Shown: one piece after another, positions 45,609 through 54,093 of the stretch
Layout: each line of letters starts with the position of its first letter
Numbering within the stretch: position 1 is the stretch's first letter
Source: an uncultured Polaribacter sp.
GTDB lineage: Bacteria; Bacteroidota; Bacteroidia; Flavobacteriales; Flavobacteriaceae
Direction of reading: 5' to 3'
NCBI GenBank assembly: GCA_943788865.1
Contig: CALSRX010000004.1
Span: forward strand, 124,001-188,000
DNA: 64,000 nucleotides
Notes under the pieces: model-generated
What the model was told of the DNA's origin: nothing
Database searches by the model: none
What the model saw: only the letters and a program-made list of their open reading frames with translations
Made by a program: the position numbers and the translations under genes

Positions 45609-45616
45609 CAAAGTTA
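45609..45616 (-). promoter_or_regulatory. -7 box TAACTTTG for the HU-CCDC81/SPOR gene
   Basis: Perfect TAnnTTTG on the minus strand, ending 5 bp before the ATG at 45603, so the mRNA would be almost leaderless. Confidence 0.5.
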
Positions 45617-45699
45617 GTATTTTTTTGTAAAAAATCCGAAAGAGATTAGAAACTTATCAACAAAAAATTATTGTATATTGATTCTCAAATTATTGCGTT

Positions 45700-46809
45700 T
45701 TGAAAAAGGAAAAATTACTAGCTATTTTGCGTTTGCAAAAGACAAAAGCTGTGGGCGATATTTTAGCAAAAAAGCTAATTGTTGCCACAGGAGACGTTCG
45801 TCAAATCTATAAAGAAAAGGCATCAACGTTATTAAAAATCAATGGAATTGGAACCCAAGTTACCAATCAGTTATTTGCTATTGAGAATAAAGTTTTAGCA
45901 GAAAAAGAACTCGAATATATTGATCAAAACAACATAACAACTTCTTACTTTTTGGATGATGAGTATCCAAAAAACCTACAACAATGTATTGATGCGCCAA
46001 TCTTATTTTTTAAAGATGGAAACATCAATCTGCAAAACGAACGAATTATCAGTATTGTTGGCACAAGAAACATGACTTCTTACGGTAGCGGTTTTTGCAA
46101 AGAATTGATCAAAGAGTTAACAGCATACAATCCAATTATTGTAAGCGGTTTTGCTTACGGAGTTGATATTTGTGCACATAAAGAAGCTGTCAAAAACGAA
46201 CTACAAACCATTGCGGTTTTGGCACATGGATTTGAACAAATCTATCCGAAATCACATAAAAAATATATGCATCAACTCAATGAAAAAGGTGGATTTATCA
46301 CAGAGTTTTGGCATGATGAAAATCCGTTACGAGAAAATTTTTTAAAAAGAAACAGAATTGTAGCAGGAATTTCTCAAGCGACGATCATTATAGAATCTGC
46401 AGAAAAAGGTGGTTCGTTAGTTACGGCAGACATTGCAAATTCGTATAGCAGAGATGTATTTGCAGTTCCGGGCAGAACAACAGATTTGTATAGTAAAGGA
46501 TGTAATCGTTTAATTAAAGACAACAAAGCGGCATTGTTAACTTCTGCAGAAGATGTTGCAAAAATGTTGAACTGGGACTTAAGCTCAAAACAAAAACAAT
46601 CAAAAGCTATACAAAAACAATTGTTTATTGAGTTGAATACTGATGAACAAAAAGTGTACGATTATTTATTTAAAAACGGAAAGCAAATCTTAGATGTTAT
46701 TGCATTGGGCTGTGATATTCCTATTTACAAATTGGCTCCAATTCTATTGCAATTAGAAATGAAAGGCATACTAAAACCATTGCCAGGAAAATTGTTTGAG
46801 GTTGTTTAA
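45700..46809 (+). CDS. dprA: DNA-processing protein DprA
   Basis: A 369-residue protein starting at TTG (45700; TTGAAAAAGGAA). An N-terminal helix-hairpin-helix region (LLKINGIGTQVTNQLFA) precedes the Rossmann-type DprA core with VGTRNMTSYGSGFCKELIKE, IVSGFAYGVDICAHKEAVKN, LAHGFEQIYP and RNRIVAGISQATIIIESAEK. A C-terminal winged-helix-like domain (about 310-365) is present. DprA loads RecA on incoming single-stranded DNA during transformation, so natural competence is possible. It is divergent from the HU-CCDC81/SPOR gene and convergent with the DMT gene. Confidence 0.93.
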   Translation: MKKEKLLAILRLQKTKAVGDILAKKLIVATGDVRQIYKEKASTLLKINGIGTQVTNQLFAIENKVLAEKELEYIDQNNITTSYFLDDEYPKNLQQCIDAPILFFKDGNINLQNERIISIVGTRNMTSYGSGFCKELIKELTAYNPIIVSGFAYGVDICAHKEAVKNELQTIAVLAHGFEQIYPKSHKKYMHQLNEKGGFITEFWHDENPLRENFLKRNRIVAGISQATIIIESAEKGGSLVTADIANSYSRDVFAVPGRTTDLYSKGCNRLIKDNKAALLTSAEDVAKMLNWDLSSKQKQSKAIQKQLFIELNTDEQKVYDYLFKNGKQILDVIALGCDIPIYKLAPILLQLEMKGILKPLPGKLFEVV

Positions 46810-46810
46810 T

Positions 46811-47674
46811 TTATCTTTTTCTAGAGCGAAAACTCTCAATCACAACGGTAGATAAAATCAACAATCCGCCAAAATAGGTGTTTATAGATGGAATCTCATT
46901 CAAGAATAAAAAAGCCAATATAATTCCAAATATTGGTTGAACACTACTAATTATGGTTGCAGTAGAAACAGAGAAATGTTTAAATGCACGCACCATTAAA
47001 CTATGTCCTAATGCGGTTGTAAATATACCCAACAGCAAAACATACGGATATTGAGTCGCAATATTAGAAACACCCATAAAGAAGAGCACAGGAATTAGCA
47101 CCACACTAATAATCATGGTTTGATAAAACATAATGGTAGATCCATGATATTTATGTGTGTGATTTCTTTTTAAAATCAAACTCCTAACGGCATATAAAAA
47201 AGCAGACAACACCCCAAACAAAATTCCTTTTGTATATGAACTTTGCAAGTTTAAATCTGGCACCAAAATATAGATCCCTAACAACACAAATATGGCTAAC
47301 AAAATGTGAACATAATCAAATTTTGTTTTCATAAAAAGAGGTTCTAGCATTGCTGTAATAACAGGAAATGTATATAAAGACAAAACACCTATGGCAACAT
47401 TGGAAAGTTTTAAAGCATAGAAATAGGTAATCCAATGTGCTCCTAAAAACAATGAACTGACCACCAAAGAAGGAAGGTCTCTTACACGAGTAATTTTTAA
47501 ACTAATGTTTTTTAAGGAGCAATAAAAATATAAGAAAACCATACCAATAGCAGAACGAAACCAAACAATAACTTCAGTTGGCATTGCAATGTACTTCCCT
47601 AAAACACCAGAAGTACTAATAAATAAGGTTGCTAGTAATAATCCGAAAAGCTGATTTGTATGTATATTTTTCAA
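46811..47674 (-). CDS. DMT-superfamily (EamA) transporter
   Basis: A 287-residue membrane protein with 10 hydrophobic helices arranged as two EamA repeats (about 10-140 and 155-283). Typical features are LGAHWITYFYALKLSNVAIG in the first half and TALGHSLMVRAFKHFSVSTA followed by SVQPIFGIILAFLFLNEIPS in the second. Such proteins export or import small metabolites; the substrate is unknown. It starts 1 bp after the mfd stop and so is likely read from the mfd transcript. Confidence 0.88.
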   Translation of the reverse strand: MKNIHTNQLFGLLLATLFISTSGVLGKYIAMPTEVIVWFRSAIGMVFLYFYCSLKNISLKITRVRDLPSLVVSSLFLGAHWITYFYALKLSNVAIGVLSLYTFPVITAMLEPLFMKTKFDYVHILLAIFVLLGIYILVPDLNLQSSYTKGILFGVLSAFLYAVRSLILKRNHTHKYHGSTIMFYQTMIISVVLIPVLFFMGVSNIATQYPYVLLLGIFTTALGHSLMVRAFKHFSVSTATIISSVQPIFGIILAFLFLNEIPSINTYFGGLLILSTVVIESFRSRKR

Positions 47675-47675
47675 A

Positions 47676-50600
47676 TTAGATTGCTTTTAAAACAGACAAT
47701 GCTTTAGAAACAGCATCTATATGAATAAAGGTAATTAATAATCGCAAACCATTTTTGGTTTGTTTTTCTTTCATCACACAACTTTTACCATTTTGCTGAA
47801 CGTATTTAAGCATATTTGTAAAGTTTTCTGTTTGATAAAAGGCACTTTGTTGATCGGAAACAAAATAACCAATCATGCGCTTTTTCTTTAAAACCACTTT
47901 CTCTAAACCTAATTTTTTTGCCAACCATTTGATACGAACGCTGTTTAATAAATCGACAACCTGAATCGGAATTTCTCCAAACCTATCGATAATTTCAGTT
48001 TCAAAATTAGTCAATTCCTCTTCTGTTTTTAATTCGCCTAATTTGTTGTATAAATTCAAACGTTCTGTAATAGAATTCACATAATCATCTGGAAATAAAA
48101 TTTCAAAATCGGTATCAATGGTTACCTCTTTTACAAACTCTTTTGGTTTTGATTCATCTGTTGGATAGAGTTCTTTAAACTCGTTTTCTTTCAATTCCTC
48201 AATCGCTTCGGATAGTATTTTTTGATACGTATCAAAACCAATATCGTTGATAAATCCACTTTGTTCTCCACCTAATAAATCTCCCGCACCACGAATTTCT
48301 AAATCCTTCATGGCAATGTTAATTCCGCTTCCCAATTCAGAAAATAATTCTAACGCGGTAATTCTTTTACGAGCATCATCAGTCACCATATGATATGGTG
48401 GCGTTATAAAATAACAAAAAGCTTTTTTGTTAGAACGACCAACTCGTCCACGCATTTGATGCAAATCTGACAGCCCAAAATTGTTGGCATTATTCACAAA
48501 AATGGTATTTGCATTTGGGACATCTAATCCGCTTTCTACAATGGTTGTAGAAACCAATACATCAAATTCATTATTCATAAATCGGAGCATTAAGTCTTCT
48601 AGCTTTTTACCTTCCATTTGCCCGTGACCAATTCCGATTTTTGCACTTGGTAATAAACGCTGTAATAAGCCAGCAACTTCTTTGATATTTTCAATTCTAT
48701 TATGGATAAAAAACACCTGCCCACCTCTTGATATTTCATACGAAACAGCATCTCTAATAGTTTCTTCAGAAAAACGAATTACATTGGTTTCTATGGGATG
48801 ACGATTTGGTGGGGCTGTGCTAATTACCGATAAATCTCTTGCAGCCATCAAACTAAACTGTAAGGTTCTTGGAATAGGGGTAGCAGTTAAAGTTAGTGTA
48901 TCAACATTTTCTTTGATGGTTTTTAATTTGTCTTTTACAGCTACACCAAACTTTTGTTCTTCATCAATAACCAATAAACCTAAATCTTTAAACTGAATAC
49001 TTTTGTTGGTTAATTGATGTGTGCCAATAACAATATCAATAGAACCATCAGAAACCCCTTCAATTACAGTTCTTTTTTGACTTGCGGTTCTAAACCTGTT
49101 TAAATAATCTACGGTAACTGGGAAGTTTTTTAACCGTTCAGTAAATGTTCTAAAATGTTGATAGGCTAAGATAGTTGTGGGTACTAAAATAGCGACTTGT
49201 TTTCCATTATCTACAGCCTTAAAAGCGGCACGAATTGCAATTTCTGTTTTCCCAAAACCAACATCACCACAGACCAAACGATCCATAGGTTGTTCCTTTT
49301 CCATGTCTGCTTTTACATCTTGCGTTGCTGTTAATTGATCTGGCGTGTCTTCATAAATAAAGCTCGCTTCCAACTCGTGCTGCATAAATGTATCTGGCCT
49401 GTATTGAAATCCTTTTTGCAGTTTTCTTTTTGCATATAACTGAATTAAATTAAACGCAATATGTTTAACTCTTGCTTTAGTTTTTTGTTTAATTTTTTTC
49501 CAAGCTCCAGAACCTAATTTGTAAATTTTTGGTGCTTTGCCATCTTTACCATTAAACTTAGAAATTTTATGCAGCGAGTGAATACTGATGTATAAAATAT
49601 CGCGATCGCCATAAATCAATTTAATAGCTTCTTGCTTGTTTCCTTCTACATCAATTTTTTGCAAACCACCAAACTTTCCAATTCCGTGATCTATATGTGT
49701 TACATAATCGCCAATTTCTAAATTATTGATTTCCTTTAACGTAATGGATTGCTTTTTTGCATATCCGTTTTTTAATCGAAATTTATGATACCGTTCAAAA
49801 ATTTGATGATCTGTATAACAAACTATTTTTTCTTCAACATCTATAAATCCTTCATGTAAAGGAAAAACAATGGTTTCATAGCTTACATCTTCTTCTACAT
49901 CATTAAAAATATCGTGAAAACGTTCGGCTTGTTTATCATTTGCACAAAAAATATAATTGGTGTAACCTTGTTTAGAATAGTTGTTTAAATTGGTAATTAA
50001 TAAATCGAATTGTTTATTAAAAGAAGGTTGTGGTAAAATGTTATATCGAACATTTGTAGTGGTTTGCGCTTTTTCAGATTGATTCAATGCAACCGAAGAA
50101 AACGGATTCAATTGCTCTTTTATATAGGCTCCATTACAAAACAACTCTTCTGGTTCTGCGTGTTTTATTTCTTTGGATAATTCTTTAAAAGCATCATTAG
50201 CTTTAGAATAAAATGCATCTAGTTTTCCTGTTAATAAATCAATATTTTGATGAAAAATAATTGTTTTAGACGAAATGTATTTTAGAAAACTTTCGCGCTT
50301 TTCTTGAAGAGCTTTGTTTTCAACATTTGGCATAATGCTAATTTTTTTTAGCTTTTCCACAGAAAGTTGGGTTTCAACATCAAAGGTTCTAATGCTTTCT
50401 ATTTCATCACCAAAAAACTCAATTCGATAAGGTTCATCATTCGAAAAAGAAAAGACATCTATGATTCCGCCACGAACCGAAAATTCTCCAGGTTCGGTAA
50501 CAAAACCCACACGATTAAAATGATATTCAAATAATATTTCGTTTACAAAATCAAGCGAAAGGTTTTCGCCAACACCTAACTTTAAAGTATTCTTTTCAAG

Positions 50601-51011
50601 CTCTCTTTTAGTAACCACTTTTTCAAAAAGTGCATCTGGGTAGGTTACAATTATTGCCGGTTTTTTTTGCGAATTGATTCTGTTTAAAACCTCAGATCTA
50701 AGTAAAATATTAGCATTATCTACTTCTTCAATTTGATAAGGCCTTCTGTAAGAACCAGGATAAAACAATACGTTTTTATCTCCTAATAACTGTTCAAAAT
50801 CATTTAGATAATAGGCAGCTTCTTCTTTGTCATTAAAGATTAAAAGATATGGTTTTTCGGCTTTTTTAAAAGTTTCGGAAATAACAAAAGACAACGACGA
50901 ACCGACCAAATTCGTAATTTGAAAATGGTTTTTATCGTATTGAAGTTCGGATAAAATCTGCTTTGTTTTAGCAGAATTTTTGTATCGATTGATTATAATC
51001 TCTTTACTCAA
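47676..51011 (-). CDS. mfd: Transcription-repair coupling factor
   Basis: About 1111 residues from a TTG at 51011. The frame is open to another TTG at 51029, but a perfect -7 box (TACATTTG, 51027-51034) overlaps that codon, so the inner TTG is preferred. Domains in order: UvrB-like N-terminal (PYLLIFNDKEEAAYYLNDF, SVRGGIIDVFSF), the RNA polymerase-interacting domain with GDYVTHIDHGIGKFGGLQKI, a superfamily 2 helicase with VCGDVGFGKTEIAIR, VIDEEQKFGV and TATPIPRTLQ, and a C-terminal TRCF domain. It removes stalled RNA polymerase and recruits UvrA. The length is near the family norm of about 1150. Confidence 0.94.
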   Translation of the reverse strand: MSKEIIINRYKNSAKTKQILSELQYDKNHFQITNLVGSSLSFVISETFKKAEKPYLLIFNDKEEAAYYLNDFEQLLGDKNVLFYPGSYRRPYQIEEVDNANILLRSEVLNRINSQKKPAIIVTYPDALFEKVVTKRELEKNTLKLGVGENLSLDFVNEILFEYHFNRVGFVTEPGEFSVRGGIIDVFSFSNDEPYRIEFFGDEIESIRTFDVETQLSVEKLKKISIMPNVENKALQEKRESFLKYISSKTIIFHQNIDLLTGKLDAFYSKANDAFKELSKEIKHAEPEELFCNGAYIKEQLNPFSSVALNQSEKAQTTTNVRYNILPQPSFNKQFDLLITNLNNYSKQGYTNYIFCANDKQAERFHDIFNDVEEDVSYETIVFPLHEGFIDVEEKIVCYTDHQIFERYHKFRLKNGYAKKQSITLKEINNLEIGDYVTHIDHGIGKFGGLQKIDVEGNKQEAIKLIYGDRDILYISIHSLHKISKFNGKDGKAPKIYKLGSGAWKKIKQKTKARVKHIAFNLIQLYAKRKLQKGFQYRPDTFMQHELEASFIYEDTPDQLTATQDVKADMEKEQPMDRLVCGDVGFGKTEIAIRAAFKAVDNGKQVAILVPTTILAYQHFRTFTERLKNFPVTVDYLNRFRTASQKRTVIEGVSDGSIDIVIGTHQLTNKSIQFKDLGLLVIDEEQKFGVAVKDKLKTIKENVDTLTLTATPIPRTLQFSLMAARDLSVISTAPPNRHPIETNVIRFSEETIRDAVSYEISRGGQVFFIHNRIENIKEVAGLLQRLLPSAKIGIGHGQMEGKKLEDLMLRFMNNEFDVLVSTTIVESGLDVPNANTIFVNNANNFGLSDLHQMRGRVGRSNKKAFCYFITPPYHMVTDDARKRITALELFSELGSGINIAMKDLEIRGAGDLLGGEQSGFINDIGFDTYQKILSEAIEELKENEFKELYPTDESKPKEFVKEVTIDTDFEILFPDDYVNSITERLNLYNKLGELKTEEELTNFETEIIDRFGEIPIQVVDLLNSVRIKWLAKKLGLEKVVLKKKRMIGYFVSDQQSAFYQTENFTNMLKYVQQNGKSCVMKEKQTKNGLRLLITFIHIDAVSKALSVLKAI

Positions 51012-51026
51012 TTCAACTATTTTTAG

Positions 51027-51034
51027 CAAATGTA
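51027..51034 (-). promoter_or_regulatory. -7 box TACATTTG for mfd
   Basis: Perfect TAnnTTTG on the minus strand, 15 bp before the TTG at 51011. It decides the start choice for mfd. Confidence 0.5.
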
Positions 51035-51087
51035 GTATAACTAATTGTAATAATTAAGCGGTATTACCTGGTTTTGAAAAAATAGAA

Positions 51088-51095
51088 TAAATTTG
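51088..51095 (+). promoter_or_regulatory. -7 box TAAATTTG for the outer-membrane protein gene
   Basis: Perfect TAnnTTTG, 37 bp upstream of the ATG at 51133. Confidence 0.5.
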
Positions 51096-51132
51096 CTAAT
51101 AATTAGTTGTAAGAAAAACATCAAAAAGAGAG

Positions 51133-51669
51133 ATGATAAAATTTTCAAATATATTTCTTTTAGTACTTTTTATTAGTTATCAAGTCAATGCCCAAAGTAA
51201 ACAAAACAGGTGGGTGGTTGGAGCTGGTTTTGGTGTTGCAAAATTACTTTCTGCCGATCCGATATTATCAGGTGAGCAGTTTAATTTTCAAGCACCAAAA
51301 TTAAATGCTACCCGATATTTTTTTTATGGACTCTCACTAGATGCTTCAGTAGAAATATCTTCTTCTTATTTAACTGTAGATGGTGGAGTTAGATATGATT
51401 TTGGAACCTCAAACAAAAATTTTGTTCCTTATTTAGTTCTAGGATCTAGTTTTGTTAAAGTTCCAGAGACTAGTGCCCTAACTTTAAATGTTGGAGGAGG
51501 AGGGACCTTTTGGTTAAGCAATAGATTTGGGTTAAATGGACAGGTAACCTATAAAAACTCTTCAAGTAAAAGCTTATCATTACGCTCTCATAATTATTTC
51601 TCTTTAGGAGTAATTTACAGTTTAGAACCACGTTCTTTTGTTACTAGACTATGGGACAGAAACAATTAG
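51133..51669 (+). CDS. Small outer-membrane beta-barrel protein
   Basis: A 178-residue secreted protein: signal peptide MIKFSNIFLLVLFISYQVNA, then about eight amphipathic strands (RWVVGAGFGVAKLLSADP, YFFYGLSLDASVEISSSYLT, FVPYLVLGSSFVKVPETSAL, LTLNVGGGGTFWLSNRFGLN), ending in FSLGVIYSLEPRSFVTRLWD. The fold is like the N-terminal barrel of OmpA or OmpX. It lacks a peptidoglycan-binding OmpA domain. Function is unknown. It has its own promoter and is convergent with the transporter gene, 1 bp apart. Confidence 0.78.
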   Translation: MIKFSNIFLLVLFISYQVNAQSKQNRWVVGAGFGVAKLLSADPILSGEQFNFQAPKLNATRYFFYGLSLDASVEISSSYLTVDGGVRYDFGTSNKNFVPYLVLGSSFVKVPETSALTLNVGGGGTFWLSNRFGLNGQVTYKNSSSKSLSLRSHNYFSLGVIYSLEPRSFVTRLWDRNN

Positions 51670-51670
51670 T

Positions 51671-52432
51671 TTATAATTTCTTTTTTAAGAAACTAATATT
51701 CCAACTAAAACCAGTAGAGAAATAGCTCATAGTATAGTTTAATCCGGCTCCATAGGAGATATCAAATTGTAGATTGCTTTTCGATAAATAAGTAAATCCG
51801 GTATCAAAACTTGTAAAATGATTTTTAAATTCTGAAAATTCACTATAAGGTTCAATGTAAAAGCTAATTTTATCAAACAACGAAACATTTAATGCAATCG
51901 AGTAGGTTAAATTACCACTTCCGGCTCCAAAATTGTCATATCCAATATTATATCCCAATCCAATCTTTTCAGTCAAAGAATGTGAAACAGCCATTTTGTT
52001 AATGATTCCAAATTTAGAATTTGTAATTTGACTTTTTGCTGTAGGCAATAATATGTGTGATAAAAAAGCGATTTCAGTATTCACATTTTCTCTTTTAAAT
52101 AATTGAATTTTAGCACCAATTTGTAAATCACTAATTCCACTATTTAGTAATGAGCTGTTTAACGGTTTGTTTGTTTCAAATTGTGTTAATAATCGCAATT
52201 CAAAGTTTGTTGTAACCCCATATCTCCATAAAACAGAAGGGAAAGCATTTGCCTGTATTCTGGTATTTCTTTGAAAGAAAATACCAGCTTCTATTTGTAA
52301 AATTTTTAACGGAATAGTTGATTAGCTTTCGGTTTGATTAGGTCTATCTGTGATTATTTCTTGTGCAGAAAGAGTTCCTATTGTAAAGAAGAATAAAAGA
52401 ACATTAACAGGTTTAGATAAATTCATTTTCAT
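51671..52432 (-). pseudogene. Outer-membrane transporter-like (phenol MetA/PF13557-type) gene with internal TAA
   Basis: A 253-codon frame from the ATG at 52432 is open throughout except for a TAA at 52322-52324 (codon 37). Before the stop it reads NVLLFFFTIGTLSAQEIITD, RPNQTES (signal peptide and N-terminal motif); after it STIPLKILQIEAGIFFQRN and then barrel strands such as AVSHSLTEKIGLGYNIGYDN and FSTGFSWNISFLKKKL at the C-terminus. The usual residue here is probably serine (TCA), so one substitution explains the stop. The family is annotated as outer-membrane transporters of unknown ligand. It is divergent from mntR with a palindrome over its promoter, so metal-related expression is inferred. 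Confidence 0.75.
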
Positions 52433-52445
52433 TATATGATTTTTG

Positions 52446-52453
52446 CAAATATA
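52446..52453 (-). promoter_or_regulatory. -7 box TATATTTG for the transporter gene
   Basis: Perfect TAnnTTTG on the minus strand, 13 bp upstream of the ATG at 52432. The palindrome at 52460-52479 covers the region just upstream of it. Confidence 0.55.
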
Positions 52454-52459
52454 AAATAT

Positions 52460-52479
52460 TTTTTAGACAAGACTAAAAA
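52460..52479. promoter_or_regulatory. Candidate MntR/DtxR operator palindrome
   Basis: TTTTTAG (52460-52466) and CTAAAAA (52473-52479) form a perfect 7+7 bp inverted repeat around a 6-bp centre (ACAAGA). DtxR/MntR-family regulators bind palindromes with TTAG/CTAA half-sites. It lies between the divergent transporter and mntR promoters, 6 bp from the transporter -7 box and 25 bp from the mntR -7 box. Confidence 0.6.
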
Positions 52480-52504
52480 TGTTTTTTTGTTTTGCAAAAA
52501 ATCA

Positions 52505-52512
52505 TATATTTG
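52505..52512 (+). promoter_or_regulatory. -7 box TATATTTG for the mntR-zip operon
   Basis: Perfect TAnnTTTG, 18 bp upstream of the ATG at 52531; it excludes the earlier in-frame start at 52492. Confidence 0.6.
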
Positions 52513-52530
52513 CATTATAAATTTGATAGC

Positions 52531-53187
52531 ATGTTTAGTCAGTCTGAAGAAAATTATTTAAAAGCGATTTATCATTTAGGAATCACTTCGGTTAATGGAG
52601 TAAGTACAAATGCTATTGCAAAAAAATTAAGCACCAAAGCTTCTTCTGTAACCGATATGATTAAAAAATTGGCAGATAAAAATGTGTTGATTTATAAAAA
52701 GTATCAAGGAGTAAAATTAACAGAAGAAGGAAAAAAAACTGCGGCATTAATCGTTAGAAAACACCGATTATGGGAAGTTTTTTTAGTAGAAAAATTGAAT
52801 TTTAATTGGGATGAAGTTCATGATGTTGCAGAGCAATTAGAACATATAAAATCTTCTAAATTGATTAATGAAATTGATGCCTTACTTGGTTTTCCGAAAT
52901 TCGACCCTCATGGTGATCCAATTCCAGATACTAACGGAAACCTTCATTTAATAGAAAAGAAATTACTATCAACCTTACATATTAATGAAACAGGAATTTG
53001 TATTGGCGTAAAAGATTCTTCAGCCTCTTTTTTACAGTTTTTAGATAAACAACAAATTGCATTAGGACAAGAAGTTGAAGTGCTAGAAAAAGAAGATTTT
53101 GACGACTCTATGACCATTAAAATCAACGATAAAAAAATGACCGTTTCAAATAAAATTGCAAACAATTTATACATACAAAAACAATGA
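52531..53187 (+). CDS. mntR: Metal-dependent transcriptional regulator, DtxR/MntR family
   Basis: About 218 residues from the ATG at 52531 (MFSQSEENYLKAIYHLGITS). It has an N-terminal winged helix (VSTNAIAKKLSTKASSVTDM, IKKLADKNVLIYKKYQGVKL), a dimerisation and metal-binding helix pair (RKHRLWEVFLVEKLNFNWDE, VHDVAEQLEH, GFPKFDPHGDPIP) with the expected histidine and glutamate ligands, and a C-terminal FeoA/SH3-like domain (about 150-218). It represses metal uptake genes when manganese or iron is bound. It overlaps the ZIP transporter gene by 4 bp, and a fitting palindrome sits in its upstream region. Confidence 0.9.
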   Translation: MFSQSEENYLKAIYHLGITSVNGVSTNAIAKKLSTKASSVTDMIKKLADKNVLIYKKYQGVKLTEEGKKTAALIVRKHRLWEVFLVEKLNFNWDEVHDVAEQLEHIKSSKLINEIDALLGFPKFDPHGDPIPDTNGNLHLIEKKLLSTLHINETGICIGVKDSSASFLQFLDKQQIALGQEVEVLEKEDFDDSMTIKINDKKMTVSNKIANNLYIQKQ

Positions 53188-54020
53188 GCACATTTGATCA
53201 ATTAGTTGCATTTGCAAAAGAAAACCCAATATTAGCCGCCTTGTACGCGTCTTTATTTACTTGGGGCTTAACAGCTTTAGGAGCCGCTCTCGTATTTTTC
53301 TTTAAAAAGATGAATAGAGCTGTTTTAGACGGAATGTTGGGCTTTACTGGAGGCGTTATGGTTGCGGCCAGTTTTTGGAGTTTGTTAGCACCCGCAATAG
53401 ATAACAGTCCAGGAGAAGGATTTGTAAAAGTATTGCCTTCTGCAATAGGTTTTGCTTTAGGAGCTTTGGCATTATTTGGAATGGACAAAATTTTACCGCA
53501 TTTACACATCAATTTTAAAGAATCAGAAGCAGAAGGAGTAAAAACAGGTTGGCATAAAACAACGTTGTTAGTAATGGCAATTACGTTGCATAACATTCCA
53601 GAAGGATTGGCGGTCGGTGTTTTATTTGGTGCCGCATCAACTTTAGTGGGTGTAGAGCAAACCGAAATGATTATTGCTGCAATTTCATTGGCAATCGGAA
53701 TTGGAATTCAGAATTTTCCCGAAGGGTTTGCGGTTGCGATGCCATTAAGAAGACAAGGAATGAGCAGGTTTAAGAGTTTTTGGTACGGACAATTATCTGC
53801 TGTTGTTGAGCCTATTGCGGCTGTTTTAGGCGCAGTAGCCGTTTCGTTTTTTACGCCAATTTTACCGTATGCCTTAGCATTTGCAGCAGGAGCAATGATT
53901 TTTGTGGTTGTGGAAGAGGTAATTCCAGAAACACAGCAAGATAAATATACTGATATTGCAACTTTAGGTTTTATTGGAGGCTTTATTGTAATGATGTCTT
54001 TAGATGTTGGCTTAGGATAA
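53184..54020 (+). CDS. ZIP-family metal transporter
   Basis: A 278-residue membrane protein with about eight helices. Helix 4 carries the metal-binding LHNIPEGLAVGVLFGAA and helix 5 NFPEGFAVAMPLRRQGMS, the two hallmark motifs of ZIP transporters (ZupT-like group). It imports zinc, manganese or iron, or in some bacterial members equilibrates them. Coupling to the MntR-like regulator by a 4-bp overlap suggests manganese or iron, but this is inference. A GC-rich terminator hairpin follows. Confidence 0.92.
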   Translation: MSTFDQLVAFAKENPILAALYASLFTWGLTALGAALVFFFKKMNRAVLDGMLGFTGGVMVAASFWSLLAPAIDNSPGEGFVKVLPSAIGFALGALALFGMDKILPHLHINFKESEAEGVKTGWHKTTLLVMAITLHNIPEGLAVGVLFGAASTLVGVEQTEMIIAAISLAIGIGIQNFPEGFAVAMPLRRQGMSRFKSFWYGQLSAVVEPIAAVLGAVAVSFFTPILPYALAFAAGAMIFVVVEEVIPETQQDKYTDIATLGFIGGFIVMMSLDVGLG

Positions 54021-54049
54021 CAAAGATGTATATTTTAGAGTAAAAAATG

Positions 54050-54078
54050 TCATTCCCGCGAAAGCGGGAATCTTTTTT
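54050..54078. terminator. GC-rich hairpin, terminator or dispersed repeat
   Basis: ATTCCCGC (54052-54059) pairs with GCGGGAAT (54064-54071) around a GAAA loop, followed by a T-run. It is strikingly GC-rich for this genome. The same stem is known as a dispersed intergenic repeat in many bacteria, so it may be a repeat doing terminator duty after the ZIP gene. Confidence 0.7.
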
Positions 54079-54093
54079 TAGTTAAATTGCCAA

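Noticed and set aside
52322..52324. Stop-codon readthrough or reassigned TAA
   Set aside because: TAA ends many other genes in the window, and no recoding element or suppressor context is seen.
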